A DNA stretch of 40,884 bases, taken from Desulfobacula sp. Its GTDB lineage: Bacteria; Desulfobacterota; Desulfobacteria; Desulfobacterales; Desulfobacteraceae. Positions 6,800 through 15,362 of the stretch are shown in pieces. The stretch is from the NCBI GenBank assembly GCA_028280105.1, contig JANQML010000303.1:1-40884 (forward strand), in the 5' to 3' direction. Position numbers and translations under genes: made by a program. The notes under the pieces were generated by a model. It was not told the origin of the DNA and did no database searches. It worked only from the letters and a program-made list of their open reading frames with translations. Each line of letters begins with the position of its first letter. Within the stretch, counting starts at the first letter, position 1.

Positions 6800-9700
6800 T
6801 CAATTGCATCCGTTTCTGCACTTAATATCGGCGGTTTCAGGAGAGATGGATTTTTCAGGGGTGCGCTCAGCTTTTTCGGTTATATCGACCGCTTTTTCAA
6901 TCCGTTTGTCCATTTCAGCGTCAGCCCTTTTTTCTTTTCCGGCTTTGCCTGCTTCTTTTACCAGCAGCGGAATTGTGGAAGCCGCACCAATGACCAGTCC
7001 ATCCGCAAGGCCGATGGAGGTGAGGCCGAGAAGCGATCTCAGCGGTGGAAAGAATATGGTGGATATCTGAAGTGCGACTGATCCGCCAATGGCCCAGTTC
7101 AGGTGCCTGTTTTTCGGCAGTCTCTTCTTTGTAAAGATACCGCTGGTTTCGGACCGGCAGGTAAAGGCGTGCAGCAATTGGCCCAATGTCAAAGCCTGAA
7201 AGGCCAGGCCGCCTGCTCTCGCGCCTGCACCGTATCGTGAAATCCCATAGAACAATGATGCCATGGCTCCGCCGGTCATAACCGACGATTCGACCATCAT
7301 CTTGCCGAAATCCTTCTTTTCAAATATCTCTTCTTCCGGATCCCGGGGCTTCTGATCCATGACATCGTTTTCCGGTTTTTCCGCTGACAGGGCCAGGCCG
7401 GGAAGGATGTCCGAGATCAGATTAATCCAGAGCAACTGCATGACATTGAGGGGAGAAGACATCCTCAAAGCGGTTGCCGTTGCGATAAGTTGAATCTCGC
7501 TGATATTGGTTGCCAGGGAGTAGTGGACTGATTTCTTAATATTCTGGTAGATACTTCTGCCGTCTGCCAGCGTCGTCGCCATCAGTTCCAGGTTGTCTTT
7601 GGTCAACACCACATCTGCCACATCCCGGGCAAGATCTGTTCCGCTTTCTCCCATGGCGATACCGATGTCTGCCGCTTTTAATGCCGGACTGTCATTGATA
7701 CCGTCGCCGGTCATGGCAACAACCTGTCCGGACGCCTGGATTGCCTTGACTATTTTAAGTTTCTGGGAAGGGGTCACACGGGAGAAGACATGGATATTCC
7801 TGGCCTTTTCCTTCAGCTCCTCTTCATCCAGCCGGACCAGGTCCGTGGCATCCATCAGTTGTAAGGGTTCACCACCGGACAGATTCATATCTGCGGCGAT
7901 GGCGCTGGCGGAAATCTGCTGATCACCGGTAATCATAACCGTGCGGACACCGGCCCGGTGAAATTGTCCGATTAATTGCTTTATACCGGCTCTGGGCGGG
8001 TCCATCATGCCCACGAGACCCAGCCATGTCATGTTAATCTCAAGTTCACACTCGCAATTTTCATCGTCTGTGTAGCAATAGGCAAATCCGAGGACGCGAA
8101 GGGCATCCTGCGCCATGGATCTGTTGGCGTTTTCAATGGATTTTCGATCCGAATCGGTCAGCTCGACCCGTTCATTGTTTTTGATAATAAAATTACATCT
8201 GGCAAGCACCTCAAGCGGGCTTCCTTTTACCGTTACCATCTGCCGGTCCGCCTTTTCGGTTTTATGTACGGTACTCATATAAAGGCGCTGCTCGGACCGG
8301 TGATTAATTTTTAACAGAGGAGATGCCTTGCGGAATTTTTTAACATGAATTCCCGCAATGGCAACCAGTTCGGTCAAAGCGCTTTCCGTTGCAGAGCCGG
8401 ATATATCCAAACGTCCGTCCGGGCATTTTCCGTTGATTTTGGTTTCACAGCAAAGTGCACAGACCGCATATAGTTTTTCCAGCTCCTTTGTCAGGGTCGG
8501 AGAGATTTCTTCTCCGTTGATGCGGAAGGTATTCTCTTCCACCTTGATCCAATTGTCCCCGGCATAAATTGAGGTCACCTCCATCTGGTTTTTTGTGATG
8601 GTTCCGGTTTTATCCAGGCAGATGGTTTGAATGGCACCCAGGGTTTCCACCGCAGGGAGCTGGCGAACAACAATATTGTTCTTTTTCATCCGGTTGATGC
8701 CAATGGCAAAATTGATGGTGGCCATGGCCGGCAGTCCTTCAGGCACGGCAGCGGCAGCCAGGGAGATGGACATACGCAGCATGTTCAAAAATCCGAAACC
8801 CATCATCAGACCCAGCCCGAATACACCGGTGCAGACTACGCCGCTTATCAGGATCAGCTGATTTCCGATACTGTCCAGTTGCCTTTCAATCGGCATCTGG
8901 GGCACATCCGTATTGTTTAACAGGATTTTAAGCTTTCCGATTTCCGTATTCCGGCCCGTTGATACGACCACTGCCAGCCCCTGTCCGCCGGTGATACAGG
9001 TTCCCATGAACGCCATATTTTTTCGGTCTGCCAGAACAATTTTCGGATCTTTGATCGGGTGTGCCGATTTTTGAACCGGCAGATTTTCTCCGGTCAGCAT
9101 CGATTCGTCAATGGTCAGTTGAGAGGCTTTGATGATCCGGCAGTCAGCCGGTACATAGGATCCAGGTTTCAACACCAGCAGGTCCCCAGGGACGACTTCC
9201 TCAGCAGATATAAATACCGGTTTTCCGTCCCGGATCACTTCAGCCATATGCTGAACCAGGCCGTTGAGTGCATCAATATTCTTTTCAGCCTTGCTTTCCG
9301 TGACATAACCGATGATGCCGTTGGCGACCACGACGCCGAATATGATGGTTGCATCCAGCAGCCCGCCGGTAAGGATGGAGACCCCGGCTGCCGCCCCAAG
9401 CAGATAAACCGGCAAAGAGTTCATCTGTTCGCCGAAAATCTGGAGTCCGGAACGGGCTGTGGTTTTCGGCAGGATGTTTTCACCATATTCCGATCTGCGA
9501 TGTTCTACCAGTGCCGTTGAAATCCCCTCTTTAGGGTCTGTCTCAAAATGGCTGATGACCTCTTTTGAAGGGCAGGTATGCCATTGCTTCTCTGCGGGTA
9601 AGTCAGCAGGCTTGATAAGGGAATGGAGTTTTTCAAAGGCCTTTTTGGCAGTCGATTTTTTATTTTTATCCCCGGGCATTTCAATTTGGACAGGGGATTT

Positions 9701-9994
9701 TCCGTTGAGTTTCCCGGCTGATTGAACCAACGCTTCCAGGCTTTCCTGGATCTGTCTGCTTTGGATCTTCTCATCAAAGGTGACCAGTAGTTTCCCGGTC
9801 ACAATGCTTGCAGAAAAACTGAGAATCCTGCTGTCGGCCGTCAGATGGCCTTCCAGGAAAGCTTTTAGTTGTCCGGACCGTTTCAGTCCCGGAATGAAAA
9901 ATCTTCCTCTGCCTTTAACCAGGGTATGTACAGGTCTTATGGCCATTTTTGATCCACTCCCGTCAAACGCGATATTACGTCTTAATTTAAGCAT
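6800..9994 (-). CDS. P2-type cation-transporting ATPase with N-terminal HMA2 domain
   Basis: About 1064 residues. An HMA2-like N-terminal domain (about 20-95, with GRGRF near 28) precedes a cation-ATPase N-domain, the A-domain TGEN loop (near 301), PEGLP in membrane helix 4 (near 420), phosphorylation motif DKTGT (near 463), MTGDGINDSPAL in the P-domain and a C-terminal membrane bundle. Residues matching the SERCA calcium site are kept: glutamate in PEGLP, NISE in helix 5 and NLISD in helix 6. That points to Ca2+ or Mn2+ rather than copper or zinc; the CPx motif of P1B pumps is absent. A charged cytoplasmic tail ends in CRNGC. The start at ATG 9994 is preferred over GTG 10012 because GGAGGT lies 4 nt before it; it overlaps the upstream gene by 8 nt. 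Confidence 0.88.
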   Translation of the reverse strand: MLKLRRNIAFDGSGSKMAIRPVHTLVKGRGRFFIPGLKRSGQLKAFLEGHLTADSRILSFSASIVTGKLLVTFDEKIQSRQIQESLEALVQSAGKLNGKSPVQIEMPGDKNKKSTAKKAFEKLHSLIKPADLPAEKQWHTCPSKEVISHFETDPKEGISTALVEHRRSEYGENILPKTTARSGLQIFGEQMNSLPVYLLGAAAGVSILTGGLLDATIIFGVVVANGIIGYVTESKAEKNIDALNGLVQHMAEVIRDGKPVFISAEEVVPGDLLVLKPGSYVPADCRIIKASQLTIDESMLTGENLPVQKSAHPIKDPKIVLADRKNMAFMGTCITGGQGLAVVVSTGRNTEIGKLKILLNNTDVPQMPIERQLDSIGNQLILISGVVCTGVFGLGLMMGFGFLNMLRMSISLAAAAVPEGLPAMATINFAIGINRMKKNNIVVRQLPAVETLGAIQTICLDKTGTITKNQMEVTSIYAGDNWIKVEENTFRINGEEISPTLTKELEKLYAVCALCCETKINGKCPDGRLDISGSATESALTELVAIAGIHVKKFRKASPLLKINHRSEQRLYMSTVHKTEKADRQMVTVKGSPLEVLARCNFIIKNNERVELTDSDRKSIENANRSMAQDALRVLGFAYCYTDDENCECELEINMTWLGLVGMMDPPRAGIKQLIGQFHRAGVRTVMITGDQQISASAIAADMNLSGGEPLQLMDATDLVRLDEEELKEKARNIHVFSRVTPSQKLKIVKAIQASGQVVAMTGDGINDSPALKAADIGIAMGESGTDLARDVADVVLTKDNLELMATTLADGRSIYQNIKKSVHYSLATNISEIQLIATATALRMSSPLNVMQLLWINLISDILPGLALSAEKPENDVMDQKPRDPEEEIFEKKDFGKMMVESSVMTGGAMASLFYGISRYGAGARAGGLAFQALTLGQLLHAFTCRSETSGIFTKKRLPKNRHLNWAIGGSVALQISTIFFPPLRSLLGLTSIGLADGLVIGAASTIPLLVKEAGKAGKEKRADAEMDKRIEKAVDITEKAERTPEKSISPETADIKCRNGCN

Positions 9995-10541
9995 CTGCAC
10001 CTCCGTCATCACTTACGTGGGCCGTCTCTGCCGAACCTTGGTTTTCCTGGGCTTCATTACCGGTATTAAAATCCCGTGTAAACAAAGTGGAGGCGAACCA
10101 TAAAGCCGTAAACCATGACGGGGTGCTCAAATTACCTCTGGCAATCTCTCTTACCGCATGAATAACCAAAATCAGGAAAACAGAACCGGACATATCCAGC
10201 TGCTGTCCGCTCACTTTTCGGATACTGCCGTCAACCCGGGAAACCAGGTTTTGAAAATATGCCGCGACCCTGTTTTTTTGTCCTTCTGGCCGGGGATTTA
10301 ATTCAAAGAGATCGGTTTTCAATGCAAACTCTTTTATCTGAATTTCGTCCAGACCGGTGCCCTGTATCAGAACACTTCCGGTAACAGTATTGGTATCAAC
10401 GGTGATCTGTTTGAATCTCTTTTCAAACTCGGCTTTCAGGGTGATGAAAAACGCTGAAATATCCGGAATACCCCTGTCAAATTTTAAACGGAACCGGTTC
10501 CCGGTCCGGTGAGAGATAACGGCCTGATGCAATTTTTTCAT
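9987..10541 (-). CDS. Membrane-anchored HMA2-domain protein
   Basis: A 184-residue protein. Residues 1-75 resemble the HMA2 fold: the start motif with H11, R16, R18 and FRLKF, a helix, then VTGSVLIQG near 53-60. After a basic linker, residues about 117-155 contain one or two hydrophobic spans (SGSVFLILVIHAVREIARG and WFTALWFASTLF). The tail is hydrophilic and acidic. No CxxC is present. It lies between the DUF5132 gene (14 nt) and the pump (8-nt overlap), so it is very likely made with them and may form part of the pump complex. It resembles the free HMA2 protein at 4724-5083 but adds a membrane part. Confidence 0.7.
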   Translation of the reverse strand: MKKLHQAVISHRTGNRFRLKFDRGIPDISAFFITLKAEFEKRFKQITVDTNTVTGSVLIQGTGLDEIQIKEFALKTDLFELNPRPEGQKNRVAAYFQNLVSRVDGSIRKVSGQQLDMSGSVFLILVIHAVREIARGNLSTPSWFTALWFASTLFTRDFNTGNEAQENQGSAETAHVSDDGGADA

Positions 10542-10555
10542 GATGCCTTTACCTG

Positions 10556-10804
10556 TTACTCTTTTGGTGTGCTGCTTTCAGCAATTTCAGCTTTTGCTTC
10601 TGCGGTAATGTCTTCCAAAGACTCTTTGCACTCTTCGACCACCACCTTGGCGCCTTCAATTGTGACCAGTGCGCCTTTAATCGCCGCTTTTACAACCGGT
10701 TTTGCAATGCTTCCCACGACAGGAAGAACCACGGGAGCCAAAACAACAACACCGACACCAATTGCCAGGTTTCCAGGTGTTAAACCTTTAGGGATGAATT
10801 TCAT
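10556..10804 (-). CDS. DUF5132 small membrane-associated protein
   Basis: An 82-residue protein, first gene of the pump operon. Residues about 5-35 are hydrophobic with glycine and proline (GNLAIGVGVVVLAPVVLPVV), followed by an Ala/Lys/Glu amphipathic helix (about 40-78). The pattern fits DUF5132, a family of unknown function. ATG 10804 has a near-perfect ribosome site (AAGGAGG, 6 nt before). The shape, a membrane segment plus charged helix next to a P-type ATPase, recalls mycobacterial PacL (DUF1490) scaffolds that stabilise metal pumps, but no sequence relation is claimed. The phased TGTTAGG repeats lie upstream. Confidence 0.7.
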   Translation of the reverse strand: MKFIPKGLTPGNLAIGVGVVVLAPVVLPVVGSIAKPVVKAAIKGALVTIEGAKVVVEECKESLEDITAEAKAEIAESSTPKE

Positions 10805-10894
10805 AAACAACCTCCTTACTTAATGTTAATAAACTGCAAATCATGCATGGGTAAAAAATAAAAAATTAACAAATCGCCTAAATTGTTTTAAACA

Positions 10895-10913
10895 TAGTTA
10901 GGCTTTTGTTAGG
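10895..10913. promoter_or_regulatory. TGTTAGG tandem site, group 1
   Basis: TAGTTAGG and TTGTTAGG, with GTTAGG at 10897 and 10908: exactly 11 bp apart, about 93-110 bp upstream of the DUF5132 start. Confidence 0.5.
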
Positions 10914-11050
10914 TGAGCTTGATCGCTTGTTGTAATCTTAAGCTGCTATTTAAACGGAACGATAATTCTTTTAGAATCGTCTGAAACTACCGCCAGAGCA
11001 ATGCTATGAGATTAGTGATACCAGAATTAAAATGTTTTGGTCAACAAAAA

Positions 11051-11112
11051 TGTTAGGTAAGATTTAATATATTGTTGGTTTTTGACTAGTGAATTGTTAG
11101 GATAATGTTAGT
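11051..11112. promoter_or_regulatory. TGTTAGG phased array, group 2
   Basis: GTTAGG at 11052, GTTGGT at 11074, GTTAGG at 11096 and GTTAGT at 11107 are all separated by multiples of 11 bp (22, 22, 11). Four hits on one helical face across 61 bp are hard to explain by chance in AT-rich DNA. Confidence 0.5.
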
Positions 11113-11161
11113 TTTTATTTCGCTTTTTCGCAAACATTCAGGTTTTACGATACTCCCGATT

Positions 11162-11179
11162 CCTAACAATTTCCTAACA
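11162..11179. promoter_or_regulatory. TGTTAGG tandem site, group 3 (opposite orientation)
   Basis: CCTAACA at 11162-11168 and 11173-11179, again an 11-bp direct repeat, but on the other strand relative to groups 1 and 2. Confidence 0.5.
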
Positions 11180-11371
11180 TTTTTAAAATTTACATCAAAT
11201 TATTTTTTTAATGGCCTGATTTTAATGATCTGATTTTAATGATTTGGAAAAATTAAATTTGCCCCTTGCAAACGGCAGGTGTTACCTGGAAGAAGAAAAA
11301 AATCGGGTTGATACGGCATGGAAAACGGTTTTAACAGGAGGTATTTTCCGTGTATTTGTCGACCAGACGGT

Positions 11372-12442
11372 TCAGTTGAGTCGTTCGAGCATGGTTCCGA
11401 GTCTTTCGGAATTGACTATATCGATAAAGCTTTCTCCCAGATCCAGGCTCATATCCGCAGTTGTTTTCCAGGCCTTAATTCTTTCTCTGTCCTTACCTTT
11501 GAACCTTAAAAAATCATTCCTGTCCGGTATGCGGCCGTAAGGAAGGCGATGGATGAATTCATCTGAGGGACACAGCAGGATAACCTTATCAAGAACGGAT
11601 CCGGAAGCGTTCCGGTTGGGCAGTTTTTTGTCAAACCACCCCGGTTTGATATAGGGATAGAAATGCGGATATAAAACCAGACCCTTTTGGGAGAGGCCCG
11701 GGGGGAAGATCGGATGATAATCCAAAAGCCCGCCGTCCCGGTATACCCCTTTGGGTGCGCCTTCAATATTCTTTACCCCCGGCATAATCAGGGGGATGGA
11801 GGCAGAGGCCAGCAGGGCATCTGAAAAATTGCCGGAATCCAGGGCAACGGACCGGGTATTGAACGTTTCCATTTCCAGCAGACCTGGATCAAACCGTTTG
11901 TCATGAAAAAACACACGGTCAAACCAATACGATTTAAGTCTTCTGGACAACAGGTTGAGTTCAAAGGCCGACCACATGGCAGCCGCCTGAAGCAGTCTGA
12001 CTTTTGAAGCCATGATCCCCTTGCTTCTCACCGCTGAAAAACCGACTCTTAGAAAAGGGTGGGACAGGACCTGTTCAATGATGCTTTCGGATAGAATCTG
12101 ATCCATGATCTTACGGGTCTGATCATCTATTTTTTTCTGGGTGATTTTATCATCAAAAACCTGGTGGATATATGCATCTTTGAGTTTTTCAAATCCGGTC
12201 CGGGGGTTTTTTTGAGCAGCAGCTACAAATTTCCAGGCGCCGATAGAGGTTCCGAAAAGGTGGAGCGGCGTTTGCCTGTGTTTAAGCCAACGTGAGAACA
12301 GAACCGTGTCAAGTCCGTATAAAACCAGCCATTTGGCTGCCCCGGATGCACCGAGTATCAGGCTGATGTCATTGGGTGAGAGGCTGTTTGTTTTAATATG
12401 TTCATAGGCTGTTTTACCAGCCAGAACCCGTAAAGATTTCAA
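11372..12442 (-). CDS. Patatin-like phospholipase family protein
   Basis: A 356-residue protein with the three patatin marks in order: a glycine-rich oxyanion loop LILGASGAAKW (near 28-38), the nucleophile elbow GTSIG (near 64-68, catalytic serine) and the DGG of the Ser-Asp dyad (YRDGGLLDYHPI, near 235). These enzymes hydrolyse acyl chains from phospholipids or other lipids. There is no signal peptide or membrane span, so a cytoplasmic or peripheral enzyme is expected. A 242-base gap separates it from the next gene upstream and holds no gene. It could remodel membrane lipids, but nothing ties it firmly to its neighbours. Confidence 0.85.
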   Translation of the reverse strand: MKSLRVLAGKTAYEHIKTNSLSPNDISLILGASGAAKWLVLYGLDTVLFSRWLKHRQTPLHLFGTSIGAWKFVAAAQKNPRTGFEKLKDAYIHQVFDDKITQKKIDDQTRKIMDQILSESIIEQVLSHPFLRVGFSAVRSKGIMASKVRLLQAAAMWSAFELNLLSRRLKSYWFDRVFFHDKRFDPGLLEMETFNTRSVALDSGNFSDALLASASIPLIMPGVKNIEGAPKGVYRDGGLLDYHPIFPPGLSQKGLVLYPHFYPYIKPGWFDKKLPNRNASGSVLDKVILLCPSDEFIHRLPYGRIPDRNDFLRFKGKDRERIKAWKTTADMSLDLGESFIDIVNSERLGTMLERLN

Positions 12443-12684
12443 TTGCCGTTATCCTGAAACGTTTGGGGTCTTAAAAACCAACCGGGAAGATCCCGTGTTT
12501 TTTCGGACAGCCGGGTAACCATTTTTTTGTTAAGGTTTGCCTCGTTGTCCGCGCCGTGTAAAGAGTGTCTTTATTATCATCTTTTTGATCTCTTCTCAAC
12601 AGCGTAAATCTGCCCTGATTCACGTTTCATAGGTTTTTGCAGGCAGATGTTCCGCGGTTTTCCACGGCAACTGAGAGGCGGTTT

Positions 12685-13488
12685 TTATTTTACGGGAACG
12701 ATTTCCAGTAACTGTTCAAACACACCAGGCGCGGCCCCGAGCACAGGCCCGCCGGATGTAATCATCTTCTCAACATCATAGGGCAGTACGTTTCCCCCGG
12801 TTTCCTCAATCAGGAGCAGCCCTGCAAAACAATCCCAGGCATTCAGGTGGGTCTGATAGAGACCGGCCAGCCTTCCGGCGGCAACCTGGGCCAGCATGGA
12901 TGCAGCCGAACCGTTGCGGTAGAAATTACCGCCCCGTTCAAGCAGTGCCGCCATCAGTCCGCCAAATGCCTTAGGGTCTCCGTTGCCCGGAAACCCGATC
13001 CCGACCAGGCCGCTTTCCAGATCGCTTGATGCCAGCTTCGGTAAAACCATATTGTTCAGCCAGGCATTATGGCCGCGATGCACCTTGAATGATTCATTGC
13101 CGCAGGGATCGTAAATGACACCGGCAACAACCTCTCTGTTCTCCAGCAGCGCCAGAGAGATAACCCAGCCGGGCAGGCCGGACAGAAAAACGGTTGTTCC
13201 GTCAATGGGGTCCACCACCCAGGTATACCTGCTGCTCTCTTTTTGAAAACCGTATTCCTCTCCAATGATTCCGTCATTGTGAAACGCCTTTGATATGCTT
13301 TTTCGAATCAGCGCTTCAACACGGCAATCCGCTTCAGAGACAAAATCCTGGGGCCCTTTAACCCTTTGCCCCGGAATATGTGAGCGAAAGTAACTCATGG
13401 CAAGTTGACCGGCCTGCTTGGCAATAATTTCCATCCGGTTAAGACGGATCGCCACTTCATCACTGTTTTTCATACTGTTTTCCATCAA
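12685..13488 (-). CDS. Inositol-monophosphatase-family phosphatase
   Basis: A 267-residue Mg2+-dependent, Li+-sensitive-type phosphatase. The metal-binding residues are visible: IIGEEYG (near 82, glutamate), VVDPIDGTT (near 97-105) and WDCFAGLLLIEETGG (near 215). The family cleaves inositol-1-phosphate and related sugar or nucleotide phosphates; paralogues include SuhB, HisN-like and CysQ. The start overlaps the stop of the ABC ATPase gene by 4 nt (ATGA), so it is the last gene of the regulator-phosphodiesterase-ATPase operon. That context favours a role in degrading an imported phosphate-bearing sugar or polyol rather than general housekeeping. Confidence 0.85.
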   Translation of the reverse strand: MMENSMKNSDEVAIRLNRMEIIAKQAGQLAMSYFRSHIPGQRVKGPQDFVSEADCRVEALIRKSISKAFHNDGIIGEEYGFQKESSRYTWVVDPIDGTTVFLSGLPGWVISLALLENREVVAGVIYDPCGNESFKVHRGHNAWLNNMVLPKLASSDLESGLVGIGFPGNGDPKAFGGLMAALLERGGNFYRNGSAASMLAQVAAGRLAGLYQTHLNAWDCFAGLLLIEETGGNVLPYDVEKMITSGGPVLGAAPGVFEQLLEIVPVK

Positions 13489-14570
13489 ACAAGCCCTGTT
13501 TTTTCAGGTTGGATGGAAGAACCGGTTTCCGGGTCAAAAAAAAGGAGTTTGCCTGACGGAAACCCCAGAGGAACCGGTTCACCCGGCTGTTTTTCCTCTT
13601 CACTTTCGTCAAGAACCGAGATGGCGGTGCTTCCGCAACTGCAGTGGAGAATACGATGGGAACCGAGTTCTTCGACCAGATCCACCCTGGCGGTAACGGT
13701 ATTTCCGCCCATCTCGACATCTTCGGGCCGTATTCCCAATACAACATCTCTGTGGTTAAGAGGACGGGTGATCTCTTTGGGCAGGTCAAACACTTCACCG
13801 CCGCTATCCGTGAAACGGTTCACGGTTTTGTCTATTGTTCCGCGGAAAAAATTGGTTTGGGGAGTGCCGATGAAACCGGCGACAAATTGTGTGGCCGGCT
13901 GTTTATAGATCTCTTTCGGGGTTCCGATCTGTTCGATCCTGCCCCTGTTTATAATAACGATCCGGTCCGCCAGGGTCATGGCTTCAACCTGATCGTGGGT
14001 AACGTAAAGGGTTGTGGCTGAGATGCGGTCATGGAGCCTTCGCAACTCCAGCCGCATTTTGGTTCTCAGTTTTGCATCCAGATTGGACAGGGGCTCGTCA
14101 AACAGAAACACATCCGGTTCACGGACCAGGGCCCGGCCGATGGCCACACGCTGACGCTGCCCTCCGGAAAGCCGGCCCGGCTTTCTGTCCATCAGATCGG
14201 ACAAACCGAGCAATTCAGCGGTTTCACTGATCCGTTTTTCGCGTTTGGCCTTTGGTACGCCTGCAATGCGAAGGCTGTAGCCGATATTTCCCTTTACGGT
14301 CATATGCGGATACAATGCATAGTTCTGAAAGACCATGGCGCATCCCCGGTCCTTTGGCGGAAGGGTATCCACCCGGCGGTTGTTGATGATGATTTTTCCC
14401 GAAGAGATATCCTCAAGCCCGGCGATCATTCTCAAGAGTGTGGATTTGCCGCATCCGCTGGGTCCCAGGATCACCGCAAACTCCTTATCTTTGATTGTAA
14501 AATCCGCATGGATGATGACTTCAACCGGGCCGAACTGTTTCGTGATCTCCTGCAATTTTATCTCTGCCAT
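13485..14570 (-). CDS. ABC sugar-type importer ATPase (UgpC/MsmK/MalK-like)
   Basis: About 361 residues. Walker A GPSGCGKST, Q-loop, signature LSGGQRQRVA, Walker B VFLFDEP and the switch histidine (VTHDQ) are all present, followed by a C-terminal OB/TOBE domain (from about 240) as in MalK and UgpC, which energise sugar and glycerol-phosphate importers. I prefer ATG 14570 (AAGGA about 7 nt before) over an in-frame TTG at 14576. It is encoded away from the binding protein and permeases, which lie on the other strand behind the LacI gene. Together they make a complete importer. Confidence 0.9.
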   Translation of the reverse strand: MAEIKLQEITKQFGPVEVIIHADFTIKDKEFAVILGPSGCGKSTLLRMIAGLEDISSGKIIINNRRVDTLPPKDRGCAMVFQNYALYPHMTVKGNIGYSLRIAGVPKAKREKRISETAELLGLSDLMDRKPGRLSGGQRQRVAIGRALVREPDVFLFDEPLSNLDAKLRTKMRLELRRLHDRISATTLYVTHDQVEAMTLADRIVIINRGRIEQIGTPKEIYKQPATQFVAGFIGTPQTNFFRGTIDKTVNRFTDSGGEVFDLPKEITRPLNHRDVVLGIRPEDVEMGGNTVTARVDLVEELGSHRILHCSCGSTAISVLDESEEEKQPGEPVPLGFPSGKLLFFDPETGSSIQPEKTGLV

Positions 14571-14615
14571 TGTCAATCCTTATTTTCCTGATACTCTTTC
14601 GATATACCGATCGGG

Positions 14616-15362
14616 TCAACCGCAGTCAATGGTGTGGACAGCCACACTTTGGCCGTCTGAGACGAGAACCCCGTATACGGGTCTTCCATTGGAGTGTTCA
14701 ATAAACCGATTCTCTTTAAAGTTGGGCAGAGCCGGGTTGCATACCGCCCCGATACCGGTGACGGGAATGCCTGAAACACTTCCTGAAAACGGCATGTGAC
14801 AATGTCCGTGAATAATCTGATAGATCCTGTCACGGTATCTCTTCATCAGGTCGATCAACGGGTGTGGGTTTATCAGGCCAATGGCATCATACGCCGGCAG
14901 AAACGTTGGGGCAGGGGGGTGATGCATGCATATGCAACACGGTCTGTCAGCGGTTGCCAGTGCCTGTTCCAGCCACTTGAGACGCCCGGCATCAACGGTT
15001 CCCCTATCCTGTCCCGGCAGGTTGGTGTCCAGCAGCAGAAATTTCAGATTGTCAAGGTTCACAGCGGTCTGTACATAACTGTCCGCATTTGTGCCGTGTT
15101 GGCCAAATACCCGGGAGAATGCATCTCTGTCATCATGGTTGCCGAGCATTAGACGGTAAGGCCGGGCCAGCCTTTGAAGTATAACGGCAATTGCCCGGTA
15201 TTCCGATATCCGTCCCGCCATGACCAGGTCGCCGAGGAAAATAGACAGGTCTGCATCCCCGTGATGGTAGTTGGCATGTGATATGGCTTTTTCCAATGGA
15301 TGGGAATCTGTATCCGGTTCCGGTGAATAGTGGGTATCACTGAATAAGAGAACCTTGATCAT
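14616..15362 (-). CDS. Metallophosphoesterase, GpdQ/CpdA-like phosphodiesterase
   Basis: About 248 residues with the calcineurin-like dimetal motifs in order: FSDTHYS (DxH, near 7), FLGDLV (GDxV, near 43), LGNHDDRD (GNHD, near 75), then HHPPAP (near 147) and HGHCHMPF (GHxH, near 190). The close spacing resembles GpdQ and CpdA, which cleave glycerophosphodiesters or cyclic AMP. The start at 15362 overlaps the LacI stop (ATGA) and has a strong ribosome site (GGAGGAAAGG). A longer frame from 15443 would sit inside lacI and is rejected. Co-operonic with an importer ATPase and an inositol-phosphatase relative, it probably splits an imported phosphodiester. Cyclic-nucleotide hydrolysis is the alternative. 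Confidence 0.85.
   Translation of the reverse strand: MIKVLLFSDTHYSPEPDTDSHPLEKAISHANYHHGDADLSIFLGDLVMAGRISEYRAIAVILQRLARPYRLMLGNHDDRDAFSRVFGQHGTNADSYVQTAVNLDNLKFLLLDTNLPGQDRGTVDAGRLKWLEQALATADRPCCICMHHPPAPTFLPAYDAIGLINPHPLIDLMKRYRDRIYQIIHGHCHMPFSGSVSGIPVTGIGAVCNPALPNFKENRFIEHSNGRPVYGVLVSDGQSVAVHTIDCG

Larger units (their letters stand above)
10811..11371. other. AT-rich regulatory intergenic region of the DUF5132/pump operon
   Basis: 561 bases without a credible gene, clearly AT-richer than the flanks. It holds at least seven full GTTAG motifs in three groups (see the three site entries). A plus-strand frame from 11244 runs into the patatin gene and is not believed. No terminator hairpin for the patatin gene was found. 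Confidence 0.6.

Noticed and set aside
11244..11540. Plus-strand frame of 98 codons in the DUF5132 upstream region
   Set aside because: It runs into the patatin gene on the opposite strand and has no family features; likely a shadow.
13405..13908. Plus-strand frames opposite the ABC ATPase and phosphatase genes
   Set aside because: Antisense shadows of well-supported genes.
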